From AC-43 sp963728855 (GTDB lineage Bacteria; Actinomycetota; Actinomycetes; Mycobacteriales; Micromonosporaceae): a stretch of DNA of 64,000 nt. The notes below the pieces were generated by a model that worked only from the letters and a program-made list of their open reading frames with translations, was not told the DNA's origin and ran no database searches. Positions within the stretch are counted from its first letter, which is position 1. Every line of letters starts with the position of its first letter. Positions 25,248-34,148 of the stretch are shown one piece after another. A program made the position numbers and the translations under genes. The DNA is taken from the NCBI GenBank assembly GCA_963728855.1, contig CAVSLN010000012.1, forward strand, positions 124,001 through 188,000. The letters run 5' to 3'.

Positions 25248-25485
25248 GCCGGGAAGGCTAGCCCGAAAACAGCTACAGCTTACCAGATATGGGACATTGA
25301 AGATAGTCACCACCGGGCGGAACGGGGTCAGCCGTTCGGGTGCCCTGCCGCCCGAGCCGCGCCACGGTGACCGCTGCGATCGCGAGGAGGAGCGCCAGGG
25401 CGTCCTGTGATGATTGCGCGGAGACTTTGTGCGGGTACGGCGGATGAGGCGATCCGAACCGGGCGCCCGGCCGTACCGTCGCGGT

Positions 25486-26994
25486 ATGCGCGTGAAGATG
25501 ATCCTCCCGGCGCTCACCGAGGCGACCAGCCCGCTCTTCCGTCCGGTCAAGTACGCGCTCTTCCCGCCGCTGGGCCTGGCCACCCTCGCCGGCTACCTCG
25601 ACCCGGACGACGAAGTGTCCATTGTGGACGAACACGTCGAGCGGGTGGGTACGGACGACGAGCCCGACCTCGTGGTCATCCAGGTCTACATCACCTCGGC
25701 CAACCGCGCGTACCGGCTGGCCGACCACTACCGCTCGCGCGGCGCCCACGTCTGCCTCGGCGGCCTGCACGTGACCTCCCTGCCGGACGAGGCGGCCGCG
25801 CACGCCGACACCATCTTCACCGGCCCGGGCGAGGACACCTGGCCGGCGTTCCTCGCCGACTACCGCGCCGGTCGGCCCGGGCGGCGCTACGACTCGACGG
25901 TGCGTACCCTCGCCGGCCTGCCGCCGATCCGCCGCGATCTCATCAAGCGCAGTCACTACCTCGTGCCCAACTCGATCGTGGTGTCGCGGGGCTGCCCGCA
26001 CGTCTGCGACTTCTGCTACAAGGAGGCGTTCTTCGAAGGCGGGAAGTCCTTCTACACGCAGGCGGTGGACGACGCGCTGGCCGAGATCGACCGGCTGCCC
26101 GGCCGGCACCTGTACTTCCTCGACGACCACCTGTTCGGCAACGCCCGCTTCGCCGCGGCGCTGTTCGAGGGCATGCGCGGGATGGGCCGGCTCTGGCAGG
26201 CCGCCGGTACGGTCAAGTCGGTGCTCACCGGCGACCTGCTGGAGAAGGCCGTCCACTGTGGACTGCGCAGCCTGTTCGTCGGGTTCGAGACGGTCAACGC
26301 GGCCAACCTGACCGAGCAGCGCAAGTGGCAGAACATCGACCGCGACTACGGGGCGGCGATCCGCCGGCTGCACTCGCTGGGCGTGATGGTCAACGGGAGC
26401 TTCGTGTTCGGCATGGACTCCGACGACGGCTCGGTGTTCGACCGTACCGTCTCGTGGGCGGTCGAGCAGGGCGTCGAGACGGCCACCTTCCACATCCTCA
26501 CCCCGTACCCGTCGACCCGGCTGTACCAGCGGATGGCGGCCGCCGGCCGGCTGCTGCACTCGGACTGGGACCGGTACGACACCCGCCACGTCGTGTACCA
26601 ACCGGCCCGGATGAGCCCTGCCGAGCTGGAGGGCGGGTACTGGCGGGCCTACCGGGACTTCTACCGCTGGGGCTCGATCCTGCGCGGAGCGTCCACAAAG
26701 GACAGTGTGCGCGGGAGGCTGCGGCACGCGGCGTACGCGGCCGGGTGGAAGAAGTTCGAGCCGATGTGGGACCTGGTGATCCGGGCGAAGCGGATCGGGA
26801 GCACGCTACCGGTCCTCGAGGCGATCCTGGCCGGCTTCGGCTCCGTGCGGCCGGGTCAGGCGCCCGTCGCCCGCGGGCCCGTCGGTGACGCGAGCCGTGA
26901 CGTGCCCGCGCGCGAGGGCGTCGACGCGGCGCAGCGCGTCGGGCAGCCGGTACCGGCCGGCCATCTCCTCGACGAGCGCGCCGGCTTCCGGTAG
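25486..26994 (+). CDS. B12-binding-domain radical SAM protein
   Basis: 502 residues from ATG 25486. The N-terminal 130 residues form a cobalamin-binding-like domain (FPPLGLATLAGYLDPDDEVSIVDEHVE, VVIQVYITSANRAYRLADHYRSRGAHVCLGGLHVT). The [4Fe-4S] cysteines are C170, C174 and C177 in SRGCPHVCDFCYKEAFF. Barrel segments follow (YFLDDHLFGN, LFVGFETVN, VNGSFVFGMDSDD). The family includes methyltransferases and ring-forming enzymes; the substrate is unknown. The last 60 residues (after LEAILAGFGS) lie antisense to endonuclease V and look unlike the family, so the native stop has probably been lost. Confidence 0.88.
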   Translation: MRVKMILPALTEATSPLFRPVKYALFPPLGLATLAGYLDPDDEVSIVDEHVERVGTDDEPDLVVIQVYITSANRAYRLADHYRSRGAHVCLGGLHVTSLPDEAAAHADTIFTGPGEDTWPAFLADYRAGRPGRRYDSTVRTLAGLPPIRRDLIKRSHYLVPNSIVVSRGCPHVCDFCYKEAFFEGGKSFYTQAVDDALAEIDRLPGRHLYFLDDHLFGNARFAAALFEGMRGMGRLWQAAGTVKSVLTGDLLEKAVHCGLRSLFVGFETVNAANLTEQRKWQNIDRDYGAAIRRLHSLGVMVNGSFVFGMDSDDGSVFDRTVSWAVEQGVETATFHILTPYPSTRLYQRMAAAGRLLHSDWDRYDTRHVVYQPARMSPAELEGGYWRAYRDFYRWGSILRGASTKDSVRGRLRHAAYAAGWKKFEPMWDLVIRAKRIGSTLPVLEAILAGFGSVRPGQAPVARGPVGDASRDVPAREGVDAAQRVGQPVPAGHLLDERAGFR

Positions 26995-27408
26995 CGGGAT
27001 CCCGGCGGCCGTCACATAGAGCGGCTTGCCGGCCCCGCCGCGCCGGACCGGTACGGCGTGCGTGGCGCCCCGGAACGCGGTCTTGGCCACGCCGACGACC
27101 GGTACGCCGAACCGTACGTGCGCGTGCGCTCCCAGTCCGGGCCGGCCGGCCGGGTCGAGGTCGACGTACCCGTCCACCACGAGCAGGTCCAGCGCACCGG
27201 GACAGTCGGGTCCGGCGCTGTCGAGGACGGCCGCCAGCGCCGGCAGCTCCCGCTCGAAGAACGCACCGGGCTGGTAGGGCGCCGCCTCCGCCAGGTACGC
27301 CACCCGCTCGCCGACGAGCGTCGCGAACCGGCGGTCCGGCGCGAGGACCAGCGCCGCCCGCGCCCCGCCCTCGGGAAGGTAGTGCACATCGACGGCGGCA
27401 AAGCACAT
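26806..27408 (-). CDS. nfi: endonuclease V (deoxyinosine 3'-endonuclease)
   Basis: 200 residues from ATG 27408. It shows the endonuclease V core: AAVDVHYLPEGGARAALVLA with a catalytic Asp, PYQPGAFFERELPALAAVL, LLVVDGYVDLDPAGRPGLGAHAHVRF with the second Asp and the PGLG loop, and VVGVAKTAFRGATHAVPVRRG. The enzyme nicks DNA next to deaminated adenine. The C-terminal 25 residues after DALARGHV are not family-like and overlap the convergent radical SAM gene by 189 bases. Confidence 0.88.
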   Translation of the reverse strand: MCFAAVDVHYLPEGGARAALVLAPDRRFATLVGERVAYLAEAAPYQPGAFFERELPALAAVLDSAGPDCPGALDLLVVDGYVDLDPAGRPGLGAHAHVRFGVPVVGVAKTAFRGATHAVPVRRGGAGKPLYVTAAGIPLPEAGALVEEMAGRYRLPDALRRVDALARGHVTARVTDGPAGDGRLTRPHGAEAGQDRLEDR

Positions 27409-27840
27409 ACCGCCAACCGTAGCGGGCCGGTCACACGCCACGGTTGCGGTGCGTTCCGCGACGTCGGGCAACACCGCGCCGGGGACGATGAATATCGACA
27501 ATTCTGTATCGAACAACAAACTGTCCGCCATCGTGCCCGACAACCACCCGATCGGTGTGTTTCCACAACAGCGGTGAATCGGTGTTTCCGTAACAGCGGT
27601 AAGTGGTCGGGGTCCGGTCCCACGGCGGCCACTGGTCGGTATTCCACCAGGGCTGCGGCGTGGTACAGATTGGTACCGCATTCAACGTTTCGTGTACAGC
27701 CGATAGCGGCCGCCGCTACAGTAGCGCGGGATTCGCAGGGGAATTGCGCACCGCATTGCCACCTCGGCCGCCGGCTCGCGGTGAGGATGCGTTTCGGCGG
27801 GCGCGGCCGGCGGTGAGCGTGCGGAACGGGTGGTGACATC
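27409..27840. other. 432-bp intergenic region with an imperfect direct repeat
   Basis: The region separates divergent nfi and the PL7 lyase and is visibly less GC-rich than the genes. Bases 27551-27577 (ATCGGTGTGTTTCCACAACA at its left end) are repeated imperfectly at 27578-27602 (ATCGGTGTTTCCGTAACAGC at its left end). Such spaced repeats could bind a regulator of the lyase. I see no convincing gene in it. Confidence 0.5.
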
Positions 27841-28806
27841 TTGCGCGGAGTAAGACGGCGACCGGGGTGGCTCTCGGCCGGGCGGGCCCGGCTGGTCGCG
27901 GCCGCGGCCGCGGTGGTGGTCGTGGCCGCGGCGGTGGTCGCGGTGGTGGCCTACCTCAACACCGCGGACCCGACGGTCACCGCCGCCGGGGGTACGCCGG
28001 CTCCGGCGCCCGCCGACACCGAGCCCGGGCCGCTCGCGTCCGCCCCGAGCCCGAGCCCGAGCGGCAGCCCGAGCGGCGGCCCGAGCACCCGCCCGTCGGC
28101 CTCGGGCACACCCGCGCCCACACCCCGGTCGGGCGGCCACGGGCTGCCCGGGGGCGTGCTGAACCTGACGAACTGGAAGCTGACCCTGCCGGTCGCGGCG
28201 AGCGGGTCGAGCAAGGCGCAGGAGATCGTCCAGCCGCAGCTGGCCAGCTACGCGGTCAGCCCGTACTTCACGGTGACCGGCGGCGGGGACGGGGTGGTGT
28301 TCCAGGCGAACGCGGGCGGCGCGACCACGAGCGGGTCGGGGTACCCGCGCTCGGAGCTGCGCGAGATGACCTCGGGCGGCGCCAAGCTGGCCAGTTGGTC
28401 GACGACCTCGGGTACCAGCACGATGACCGTACGGACCGCGGTCACCCACCTGACGAGCGCCAAGCCCCAGGTGACCGTCGCGCAGGTCCATGACGACAGC
28501 GACGATGTGCTGGTGATCCGGCTGGACGGCCCGCACCACCTGTACGCCGAGCACGACGGCACGAACTACGGCGACCTCGACAACGGCTACGTCCTCGGTA
28601 CCCCGTTCACGGCCACGATGACCGCTTCCGGCGGCCACATCCGGATCTCCTACAACGGAGTGTCCAAAGTGGACTATCAGGTGTCCGGCAGTGGTAACTA
28701 CTTCAAGGCCGGCTGCTATCTCCAGTCCAACACCAGCAAGGGCGACGCGCCCAGCGCATACGCCGAAGTCGTCATCTACCGCCTCGATGTGACACATACT
28801 GCCTGA
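27841..28806 (+). CDS. secreted/anchored polysaccharide lyase family 7 (alginate lyase-like)
   Basis: 321 residues from TTG 27841; a later start is possible. The N-terminal hydrophobic segment (LVAAAAAVVVVAAAVVAVVAYL) is followed by a Ser/Pro/Gly linker (PSPSPSGSPSGGPSTRP). The catalytic domain begins at LNLTNWKLTLPVA and contains the three PL7 strands: YPRSELREM (RxELRE), VAQVHDD (QIH-type, Val at the middle position) and YFKAGCYLQSN (YFKAGxYxQ). The family cleaves alginate by beta-elimination. It stands alone with its own upstream region. Confidence 0.9.
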   Translation: MRGVRRRPGWLSAGRARLVAAAAAVVVVAAAVVAVVAYLNTADPTVTAAGGTPAPAPADTEPGPLASAPSPSPSGSPSGGPSTRPSASGTPAPTPRSGGHGLPGGVLNLTNWKLTLPVAASGSSKAQEIVQPQLASYAVSPYFTVTGGGDGVVFQANAGGATTSGSGYPRSELREMTSGGAKLASWSTTSGTSTMTVRTAVTHLTSAKPQVTVAQVHDDSDDVLVIRLDGPHHLYAEHDGTNYGDLDNGYVLGTPFTATMTASGGHIRISYNGVSKVDYQVSGSGNYFKAGCYLQSNTSKGDAPSAYAEVVIYRLDVTHTA

Positions 28807-28896
28807 AGCGTTTCGTACGCAGGACACCCCGGGTTCAACCAGCGGCCACCCCCGCCCGATGGGCTGGCCGCCCGGTGCAACCTGAAGGAGGTATCC

Positions 28897-29895
28897 ATGC
28901 GTAAGCGGATCACCGTGTCGCTGCTCAGCGCGGCGGTTCTGGCCGGTTCCCTGGTGCTGGGCGCGGGCTCGGCCAGCGCGGACGGGTACGGCGACGACCG
29001 CGACGGCGGGTACGAGATCGGCCTGATCGGCGACATGCCGTACGGCGACGTCGGGCGGGCTCAGTTCCCGAACGTCATCGCCGACATCAACCGGCACCAC
29101 CTTGCCTTCACCGCGTTCGACGGGGACCTGAAGAACGGCAAGGAGCGCTGCGACCAGTTCCAGTACGACCGGGCCCTGGCCGACTACAACTCCTTCCGCG
29201 ACCCGCTCGTCTACGTACCGGGCGACAACGAGTGGACCGACTGCGACCGGCCCAGCAACGGCAGCTACGACCCGAACGAGCGGCTGGCCCTGGTGCGCAC
29301 CACGTTCGCCTCGTCGCCGCGCTCGTTCGGCCAGCGCACCATCAAGCTGACCCGCCAGTCCGCCGCGTACCCGGAGAACGTGCGCTGGCAGCGCGGTGCG
29401 GTCACCTACGTCGGCCTGAACGTCACCGGTAGCGACAACAACGCGCCGCAGTTCGACGCGACCGGCACGCAGGTCGACGGCGACGCGGCCGAGTACACCG
29501 CCCGCGACGCGGCCAACCTCGCGTGGCTGGACGAGTCGTTCGCGGCGGCCAAGGCGGCCCACTCGGTCGCCGTCATGGTGGTCCTGCAGGCCGACATGTG
29601 GGCGACCGGGGACCCGACCGCGCACTTCGCGGACACCAAGACCGAGCTGGCCCGGCTGACGATCGGGTTCGCCGGACCGGTCGTACTCGTCAACGGGGAC
29701 AGCCACTTCCTGAAGATCGACAAGCCGCTGGTCGACGCGAAGGGTACGGTCATCGAGCACTTCACCCGGGTACAGACCTTCGGCAGCGACCAGAACCACT
29801 GGGTCAGCGCGACGGTCGACCCCCGCGACCCGAACGTCTTCACGTTCCACCAGCACATCGTCGCCGCCAACGTGCCTATGTACGTCAGCCCCTGA
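28897..29895 (+). CDS. secreted calcineurin-like metallophosphoesterase
   Basis: 332 residues with a strong site AAGGAGG 5 bases before ATG 28897. The signal peptide is MRKRITVSLLSAAVLAGSLV ending GSASA/DG. Metal-binding blocks follow the phosphoesterase order: GLIGDMPYGD, FTAFDGDLKNG, YVPGDNEWTDC, then AHSVAVMVVLQADMW and VVLVNGDSHFLKIDKP. It resembles bacterial secreted acid phosphatase-like proteins of unknown substrate. It has its own ribosome binding site and a strong terminator behind it. Confidence 0.85.
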   Translation: MRKRITVSLLSAAVLAGSLVLGAGSASADGYGDDRDGGYEIGLIGDMPYGDVGRAQFPNVIADINRHHLAFTAFDGDLKNGKERCDQFQYDRALADYNSFRDPLVYVPGDNEWTDCDRPSNGSYDPNERLALVRTTFASSPRSFGQRTIKLTRQSAAYPENVRWQRGAVTYVGLNVTGSDNNAPQFDATGTQVDGDAAEYTARDAANLAWLDESFAAAKAAHSVAVMVVLQADMWATGDPTAHFADTKTELARLTIGFAGPVVLVNGDSHFLKIDKPLVDAKGTVIEHFTRVQTFGSDQNHWVSATVDPRDPNVFTFHQHIVAANVPMYVSP

Positions 29896-29904
29896 CGACC
29901 CGCC

Positions 29905-29935
29905 AGGCGGCCCGGCTCGCTCGACCGGGCCGCCT
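29905..29935. terminator. bidirectional hairpin terminator
   Basis: Perfect 11-bp stem AGGCGGCCCGG (29905-29915) with CCGGGCCGCCT (29925-29935) and a 9-base loop, lying between the convergent metallophosphoesterase and tex genes. Confidence 0.85.
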
Positions 29936-29982
29936 GTCGGCATGCGCGGCGCCTGCCGTAATGCCCGGAGCGGTTGTGATCA

Positions 29983-29995
29983 GTCCACAGTGGAC
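29983..29995. repeat. intergenic copy of palindrome GTCCA-N3-TGGAC
   Basis: GTCCACAGTGGAC, a perfect copy of a palindrome found about 14 times in this window. It lies between the terminator and the end of tex, one of the few copies outside a coding region. Confidence 0.8.
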
Positions 29996-30001
29996 GATCG
30001 G

Positions 30002-32362
30002 CTACTTGTTTGGCAGACCTTTGTCCAGGCCGGCGCGGCGCAGCGCGTCCGCGAGCGCCCCGCTCGGCGCCGGGGCGGGAGCGCCCCGTCCGGAACGGCC
30101 GCCGGAAACCCGCTGTCCGCGCCGGTCCCCGCTTCGCCGGTCTCCAGCCGGCCGGTCCCCGGCGGGCTGTGCCGGCCCGGCGGGCGGCGCCGCGTCGTCG
30201 TCCAGGCGCAGGGTGAGCGAGATGCGCTTGCGCGGTACATCCACGTCGAGCACCTTGACCCGTACCACGTCGCCGGGCTTGACCACGTCACGCGGGTCCT
30301 TGACGAAGGTCTTCGACATCGCCGACACGTGGACCAGCCCGTCCTGGTGTACGCCCACGTCGACGAACGCGCCGAACGCGGCCACGTTCGTCACGACACC
30401 CTCCAGAAGCAGGCCCGGCGTCAGGTCGGCCAGCGTCTCGACGCCCTCGGCGAACGTGGCCGTCTGGAACGCCGGGCGCGGGTCGCGGCCCGGCTTCTCC
30501 AGCTCCTTGAGGATGTCGGTGACCGTGGGCAGGCCGAAGGTGTCGTCGACGAACACGGTCGGCTTCAGCTTGCGCAGCACGGCGGTGTTGCCGATGAGCG
30601 CGCGCAGGTCGGTACTGGTGGCGTCGAGGATCCGGCGGACCACCGGGTACGCCTCGGGGTGCACGCTGGAGGAGTCCAGCGGGTCGTCCCCGCCGGGGAT
30701 GCGCAGGAAGCCGGCGCACTGCTCGAAAGCCTTGGGCCCGAGCCGGGGTACCTCCTTGAGGGCCCGCCGGGACCGGAACGGCCCGTTGGCGTCCCGGTAC
30801 GCCACGATGTTCGCGGCCAGCCCCTCGCCGATCCCGGAGACCCGGGTCAGCAGCGGCGGCGAGGCGGTGTTGACGTCGACGCCGACCCCGTTCACGCAGT
30901 CCTCCACGACCGCGTCGAGCGAGCGGGACAGCTTCGTCTCCGCGAGGTCGTGCTGGTACTGGCCGACGCCGATGGACTTCGGGTCGATCTTCACCAGCTC
31001 GGCGAGCGGGTCCTGCAGCCGGCGGGCGATCGAGACCGCGCCGCGCAGCGAGACGTCCAGCCCGGGCAGTTCCTGGGAGGCGTACGCCGAGGCGGAGTAG
31101 ACGGAGGCACCGGCCTCGGAGACGACGACCTTGGTGAGGTTCAACGCCGGGTGCGCCTTGATGAGGTCGGCGGCGAGCTTGTCGGTCTCCCGGGAGGCGG
31201 TACCATTGCCGATCGCGATCAGCTCGACCTGGTGCTGGGCGCACAGCTTGCCGAGCACCGCGATGGACTCGTCCCACCGGCGGGCCGGTACGTGCGGGTA
31301 GATCGTGGACGTCGCGACGACCTTGCCGGTGGCGTCGACCACGGCCACCTTGACGCCGGTACGGAAGCCGGGGTCCAGCCCCATCGTCGGGCGGGTACCG
31401 GCCGGCGCGGCCAGCAGGAGGTCCCGCAGGTTGGCCGCGAACACCCGTACCGCCTCGTCCTCGGCCGCCTGCCACAGCCGCATCCGCAGGTCGATGCCGA
31501 GGTGTACGAGGATCCGGGTACGCCACGCCCAGCGCACCGTGTCGAGCAGCCACCGGTCGGCCGGCCGGCCCCGGTCGGCGACCCCGAACCGCTGCGCGAT
31601 CCGTCCGGTGAACTCGGTCTCGTCGGACTCGGGATCATCGCCCGGCGAGAGGACGAGGTCGAGCACCTCCTCCTTCTCGCCCCGGAACGCGGCCAGCACC
31701 CGGTGCGAGGGCAGCTTGGTGAACGGCTCGGCGAAGTCGAAGTAGTCGGCGAACTTGGCGCCCTCGTCCTGCTTGCCGTCCCGTACCTTGGACAGCAGCC
31801 GGCCGCGCGACCACATCTGCTCCCGCAGCGTACCGATGAGGTCGGCGTCCTCCGCGAAGCGCTCGACCAGGATGGCCCGCGCGCCGTCCAGCGCGGCCGC
31901 CGCGTCGGCCACCCCGCGCTCCGCGTCCACGAAGCCCGCGGCGCTCGCCGCCGGATCCAGGCCCGGGTCCGCGAGCAGGCCGTCGGCGAGCGGCTCCAGC
32001 CCGGCCTCGCGGGCGATCTGCGCCTTGGTGCGCCGCTTCGGCTTGTACGGAAGGTAGATGTCCTCCAGCCTGGCCTTCGAGTCCGCGGCGAGGATCTGCG
32101 CCGTGAGAGCGTCGTCCAGCTTGCCCTGCGACCGGATCGACTCCAGTACGGCGGCCCGGCGCTCCTCCAGCTCGCGCAGGTAGCGCAGGCGCTCCTCGAG
32201 GGTACGCAGCTGGGCGTCGTCGAGGGTACCGGTGGCTTCCTTGCGGTAGCGGGCGATGAACGGCACGGTGGCCCCGCCGTCGAGCAGCTCGACGGCCGCC
32301 CGTACCTGGTCCTGGCGGACCTCGAGCTCGTCGGCGATGCGCTGGTGGATAGCTGTCGTCAC
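30002..32362 (-). CDS. tex: Tex RNA-binding transcription accessory protein
   Basis: 786 residues from GTG 32362 (MTTAIHQRIADELEVRQDQV); the frame is open far upstream, but that part is antisense to the TrkA-type gene. Typical Tex order: N-terminal helical domain with FIARYRKEATGTLDDAQLRTLEERLRYLRELEERR, a YqgF-like core (TMGLDPGFRTGVKVAVVDATGKV, LIAIGNGTASRETDKLA), helix-hairpin-helix (GVDVNTASPPLLTRVSGIGEGLAANIVAYRDANG) and a C-terminal S1 domain (LLLEGVVTNVAAFGAFVDVGVHQDGLVHVSAMS). Tex acts on nucleic acid and transcription complexes. The Asp/Arg-rich tail (GDRRSGDRRGQR) is an actinobacterial extension. Confidence 0.95.
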   Translation of the reverse strand: MTTAIHQRIADELEVRQDQVRAAVELLDGGATVPFIARYRKEATGTLDDAQLRTLEERLRYLRELEERRAAVLESIRSQGKLDDALTAQILAADSKARLEDIYLPYKPKRRTKAQIAREAGLEPLADGLLADPGLDPAASAAGFVDAERGVADAAAALDGARAILVERFAEDADLIGTLREQMWSRGRLLSKVRDGKQDEGAKFADYFDFAEPFTKLPSHRVLAAFRGEKEEVLDLVLSPGDDPESDETEFTGRIAQRFGVADRGRPADRWLLDTVRWAWRTRILVHLGIDLRMRLWQAAEDEAVRVFAANLRDLLLAAPAGTRPTMGLDPGFRTGVKVAVVDATGKVVATSTIYPHVPARRWDESIAVLGKLCAQHQVELIAIGNGTASRETDKLAADLIKAHPALNLTKVVVSEAGASVYSASAYASQELPGLDVSLRGAVSIARRLQDPLAELVKIDPKSIGVGQYQHDLAETKLSRSLDAVVEDCVNGVGVDVNTASPPLLTRVSGIGEGLAANIVAYRDANGPFRSRRALKEVPRLGPKAFEQCAGFLRIPGGDDPLDSSSVHPEAYPVVRRILDATSTDLRALIGNTAVLRKLKPTVFVDDTFGLPTVTDILKELEKPGRDPRPAFQTATFAEGVETLADLTPGLLLEGVVTNVAAFGAFVDVGVHQDGLVHVSAMSKTFVKDPRDVVKPGDVVRVKVLDVDVPRKRISLTLRLDDDAAPPAGPAQPAGDRPAGDRRSGDRRGQRVSGGRSGRGAPAPAPSGALADALRRAGLDKGLPNK

Positions 32363-32449
32363 GACCCTGGATTGTGCCGGTTGGCGCCTGGCCTTGTCGC
32401 GCGGCCCGCCCGGGCAGTGCGCCGGCGGTCCGCCCGGTAGCATGCCGCC

Positions 32450-34117
32450 GTGCGAGCCGAGCCGCCCGGGGCTGGCGACGACGCGGAGTCCGAGCCGCCG
32501 CGCTTCGTCGTGTGCGGGGACAACCCGCTCGCGCTGCGCCTGGTCGACGAGCTGGTCACCCGGTACGGCGCCGACGTCGCGGTGGTCCTGCCCTCGGCCG
32601 GCGCCGGGTACGGGCCGCGGCTGGCCAGCCTGCCCGGCGTCGAGCTGGTCGAGTGCCCGCGCCCGACGGCCGATGCCTTCCTCCGGGCGGATGTCGGCTC
32701 GGCGGCCGCCCTGGCACTGGTGGAGCAGGACGACGGCGGCAACCTCGACGCCGCCTTGCTGGCCCGCGAGCTGAACCCGCACGTGCGGATCGTGGTGCGG
32801 ATGTTCAACGCCGGCCTCGGCGCCGGGGTCCGCCAGCTGCTCGGCGACTGCGAGGTGCTCTCGGAGTCGGCGATCGCGGCGCCGGCCTTCGTCGCGGCGG
32901 CGCTCGGTGACGTACCGGCGTTCCTGCGCGTACCCGGGCGGTCGCTGTTCGTGGGGCAGCGGGACGCCGTTCCCGGCCCGGACATCCTCTGCGGGATCGC
33001 GGTCGACCAGGGCCAGGAGACCGTCGAGCTGCTCCCCGCCGACCAGGAGCGGGCCGACGTGGTCATCGCGGCCAGCCGGACCCCGGCGCCCGGTCCGGTC
33101 CGGCGCCGTCCCCGTCATCCGTTGCGGGCCATCGCGCTGCTGGTCGGCCGGCGCCTGCGCATCGCGCTCGCGGTGCTGGCCGGCCTCGTCGTGATCGGCA
33201 CCGGAGTGCTCATGCTCTCCCGGCCGATCGACTGGTGGGCGGCGTTCTACCAGGTCGTGCTCACCACCTTGGGCAACGGCGGCGCGGGCCCCGGCGCCGG
33301 GGTCGTCGAGCAGGTGCTGACCGTGCTGCTGACCGCGGTCAGCATCGCGCTGATCCCGCTGCTGACCGCCGCCGTGGTCGAGGCCGCGGTCAACGCGCGG
33401 CTGCGCCTGGCCGCGGGCGGCCTGAGCGAGCCGGTCGAGGGGCACGTCGTGGTCGTCGGCCTGGGCAACGTGGGTACCCGCGTCATCCGCGCCCTGACCG
33501 ATCTCGGTGTCGAGGTCGTGGCCGTGGACCGCGACGAGCGGGCCCGGGGCGTGTCGGTGGCCCGGGAGCTGCACCTGCCGCTGGTACTCGGCGACGCGAC
33601 CCAGGAGCAGACGCTGCGGGCGGCGTCGGTGCAGACCTGCCGGGCACTCGTCATCACCTCGACCGGCGACGTGGACAACCTGGAGACGGCGCTGCTCGGC
33701 CGCAACGTCCAGCCCGGCGTACGGGTCGTGATGCGCCTCTTCGACGGCGACTTCGCCGAGCGGGTCCAGCGCAACTTCCAGATCAACGCCTCGCGCAGTG
33801 TGTCGTACCTGGCCGCCCCCTCCTTCGCGGCGGCCATGCTGGGTCAGCCGGTGGTGGACGTGATCCCCGTACGGCGCCGGGTGCTGCTGGTCGCCGAGAT
33901 GCCGATCGCGTCCGGGTCGGTGGCGGAGGGGCAGCACGTCAGCGACCTCAACCGGCCGCACAGCGCCCGGATCATCGGCATCCGTACGGGACGGGGCAAG
34001 CAGACCCTGTGGTCCCCGCCCAGCGGCCGCCAGCTCCTCCGTACCGATCGGCTGGTGGTCGTGGCCACCCGGGCCGGCCTGAGCTGGCTGCTCGGCGTGA
34101 CGACCCGCGACGAGTAG
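32450..34117 (+). CDS. TrkA/RCK-domain ion channel-like protein
   Basis: 555 residues from GTG 32450. An unusual N-terminal TrkA-N-like domain (FVVCGDNPLALRLVDELVTRYGADVAVVLP) is followed by two membrane helices (IALAVLAGLVVIGTGVLML, VLTVLLTAVSIALIPLLTAAVV) flanking a pore-like WWAAFYQVVLTTLGNGG. A second Rossmann domain follows (HVVVVGLGNVGTRVIRALTDLGVEVVAVDRDERA...LPLVLGDATQEQTLRAASV), then a C-terminal TrkA-C part. TTLGN replaces the canonical potassium filter TVGYG, so ion selectivity is uncertain. Confidence 0.85.
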   Translation: MRAEPPGAGDDAESEPPRFVVCGDNPLALRLVDELVTRYGADVAVVLPSAGAGYGPRLASLPGVELVECPRPTADAFLRADVGSAAALALVEQDDGGNLDAALLARELNPHVRIVVRMFNAGLGAGVRQLLGDCEVLSESAIAAPAFVAAALGDVPAFLRVPGRSLFVGQRDAVPGPDILCGIAVDQGQETVELLPADQERADVVIAASRTPAPGPVRRRPRHPLRAIALLVGRRLRIALAVLAGLVVIGTGVLMLSRPIDWWAAFYQVVLTTLGNGGAGPGAGVVEQVLTVLLTAVSIALIPLLTAAVVEAAVNARLRLAAGGLSEPVEGHVVVVGLGNVGTRVIRALTDLGVEVVAVDRDERARGVSVARELHLPLVLGDATQEQTLRAASVQTCRALVITSTGDVDNLETALLGRNVQPGVRVVMRLFDGDFAERVQRNFQINASRSVSYLAAPSFAAAMLGQPVVDVIPVRRRVLLVAEMPIASGSVAEGQHVSDLNRPHSARIIGIRTGRGKQTLWSPPSGRQLLRTDRLVVVATRAGLSWLLGVTTRDE

Positions 34118-34148
34118 GGCGAAGGTCGCCGCACCGCGGCGCCGGCCG

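Noticed and set aside
32363..33961. N-terminal extension of Tex
   Set aside because: It is antisense to the TrkA-type gene; Tex begins with the conserved IHQRIADEL segment at 32362.
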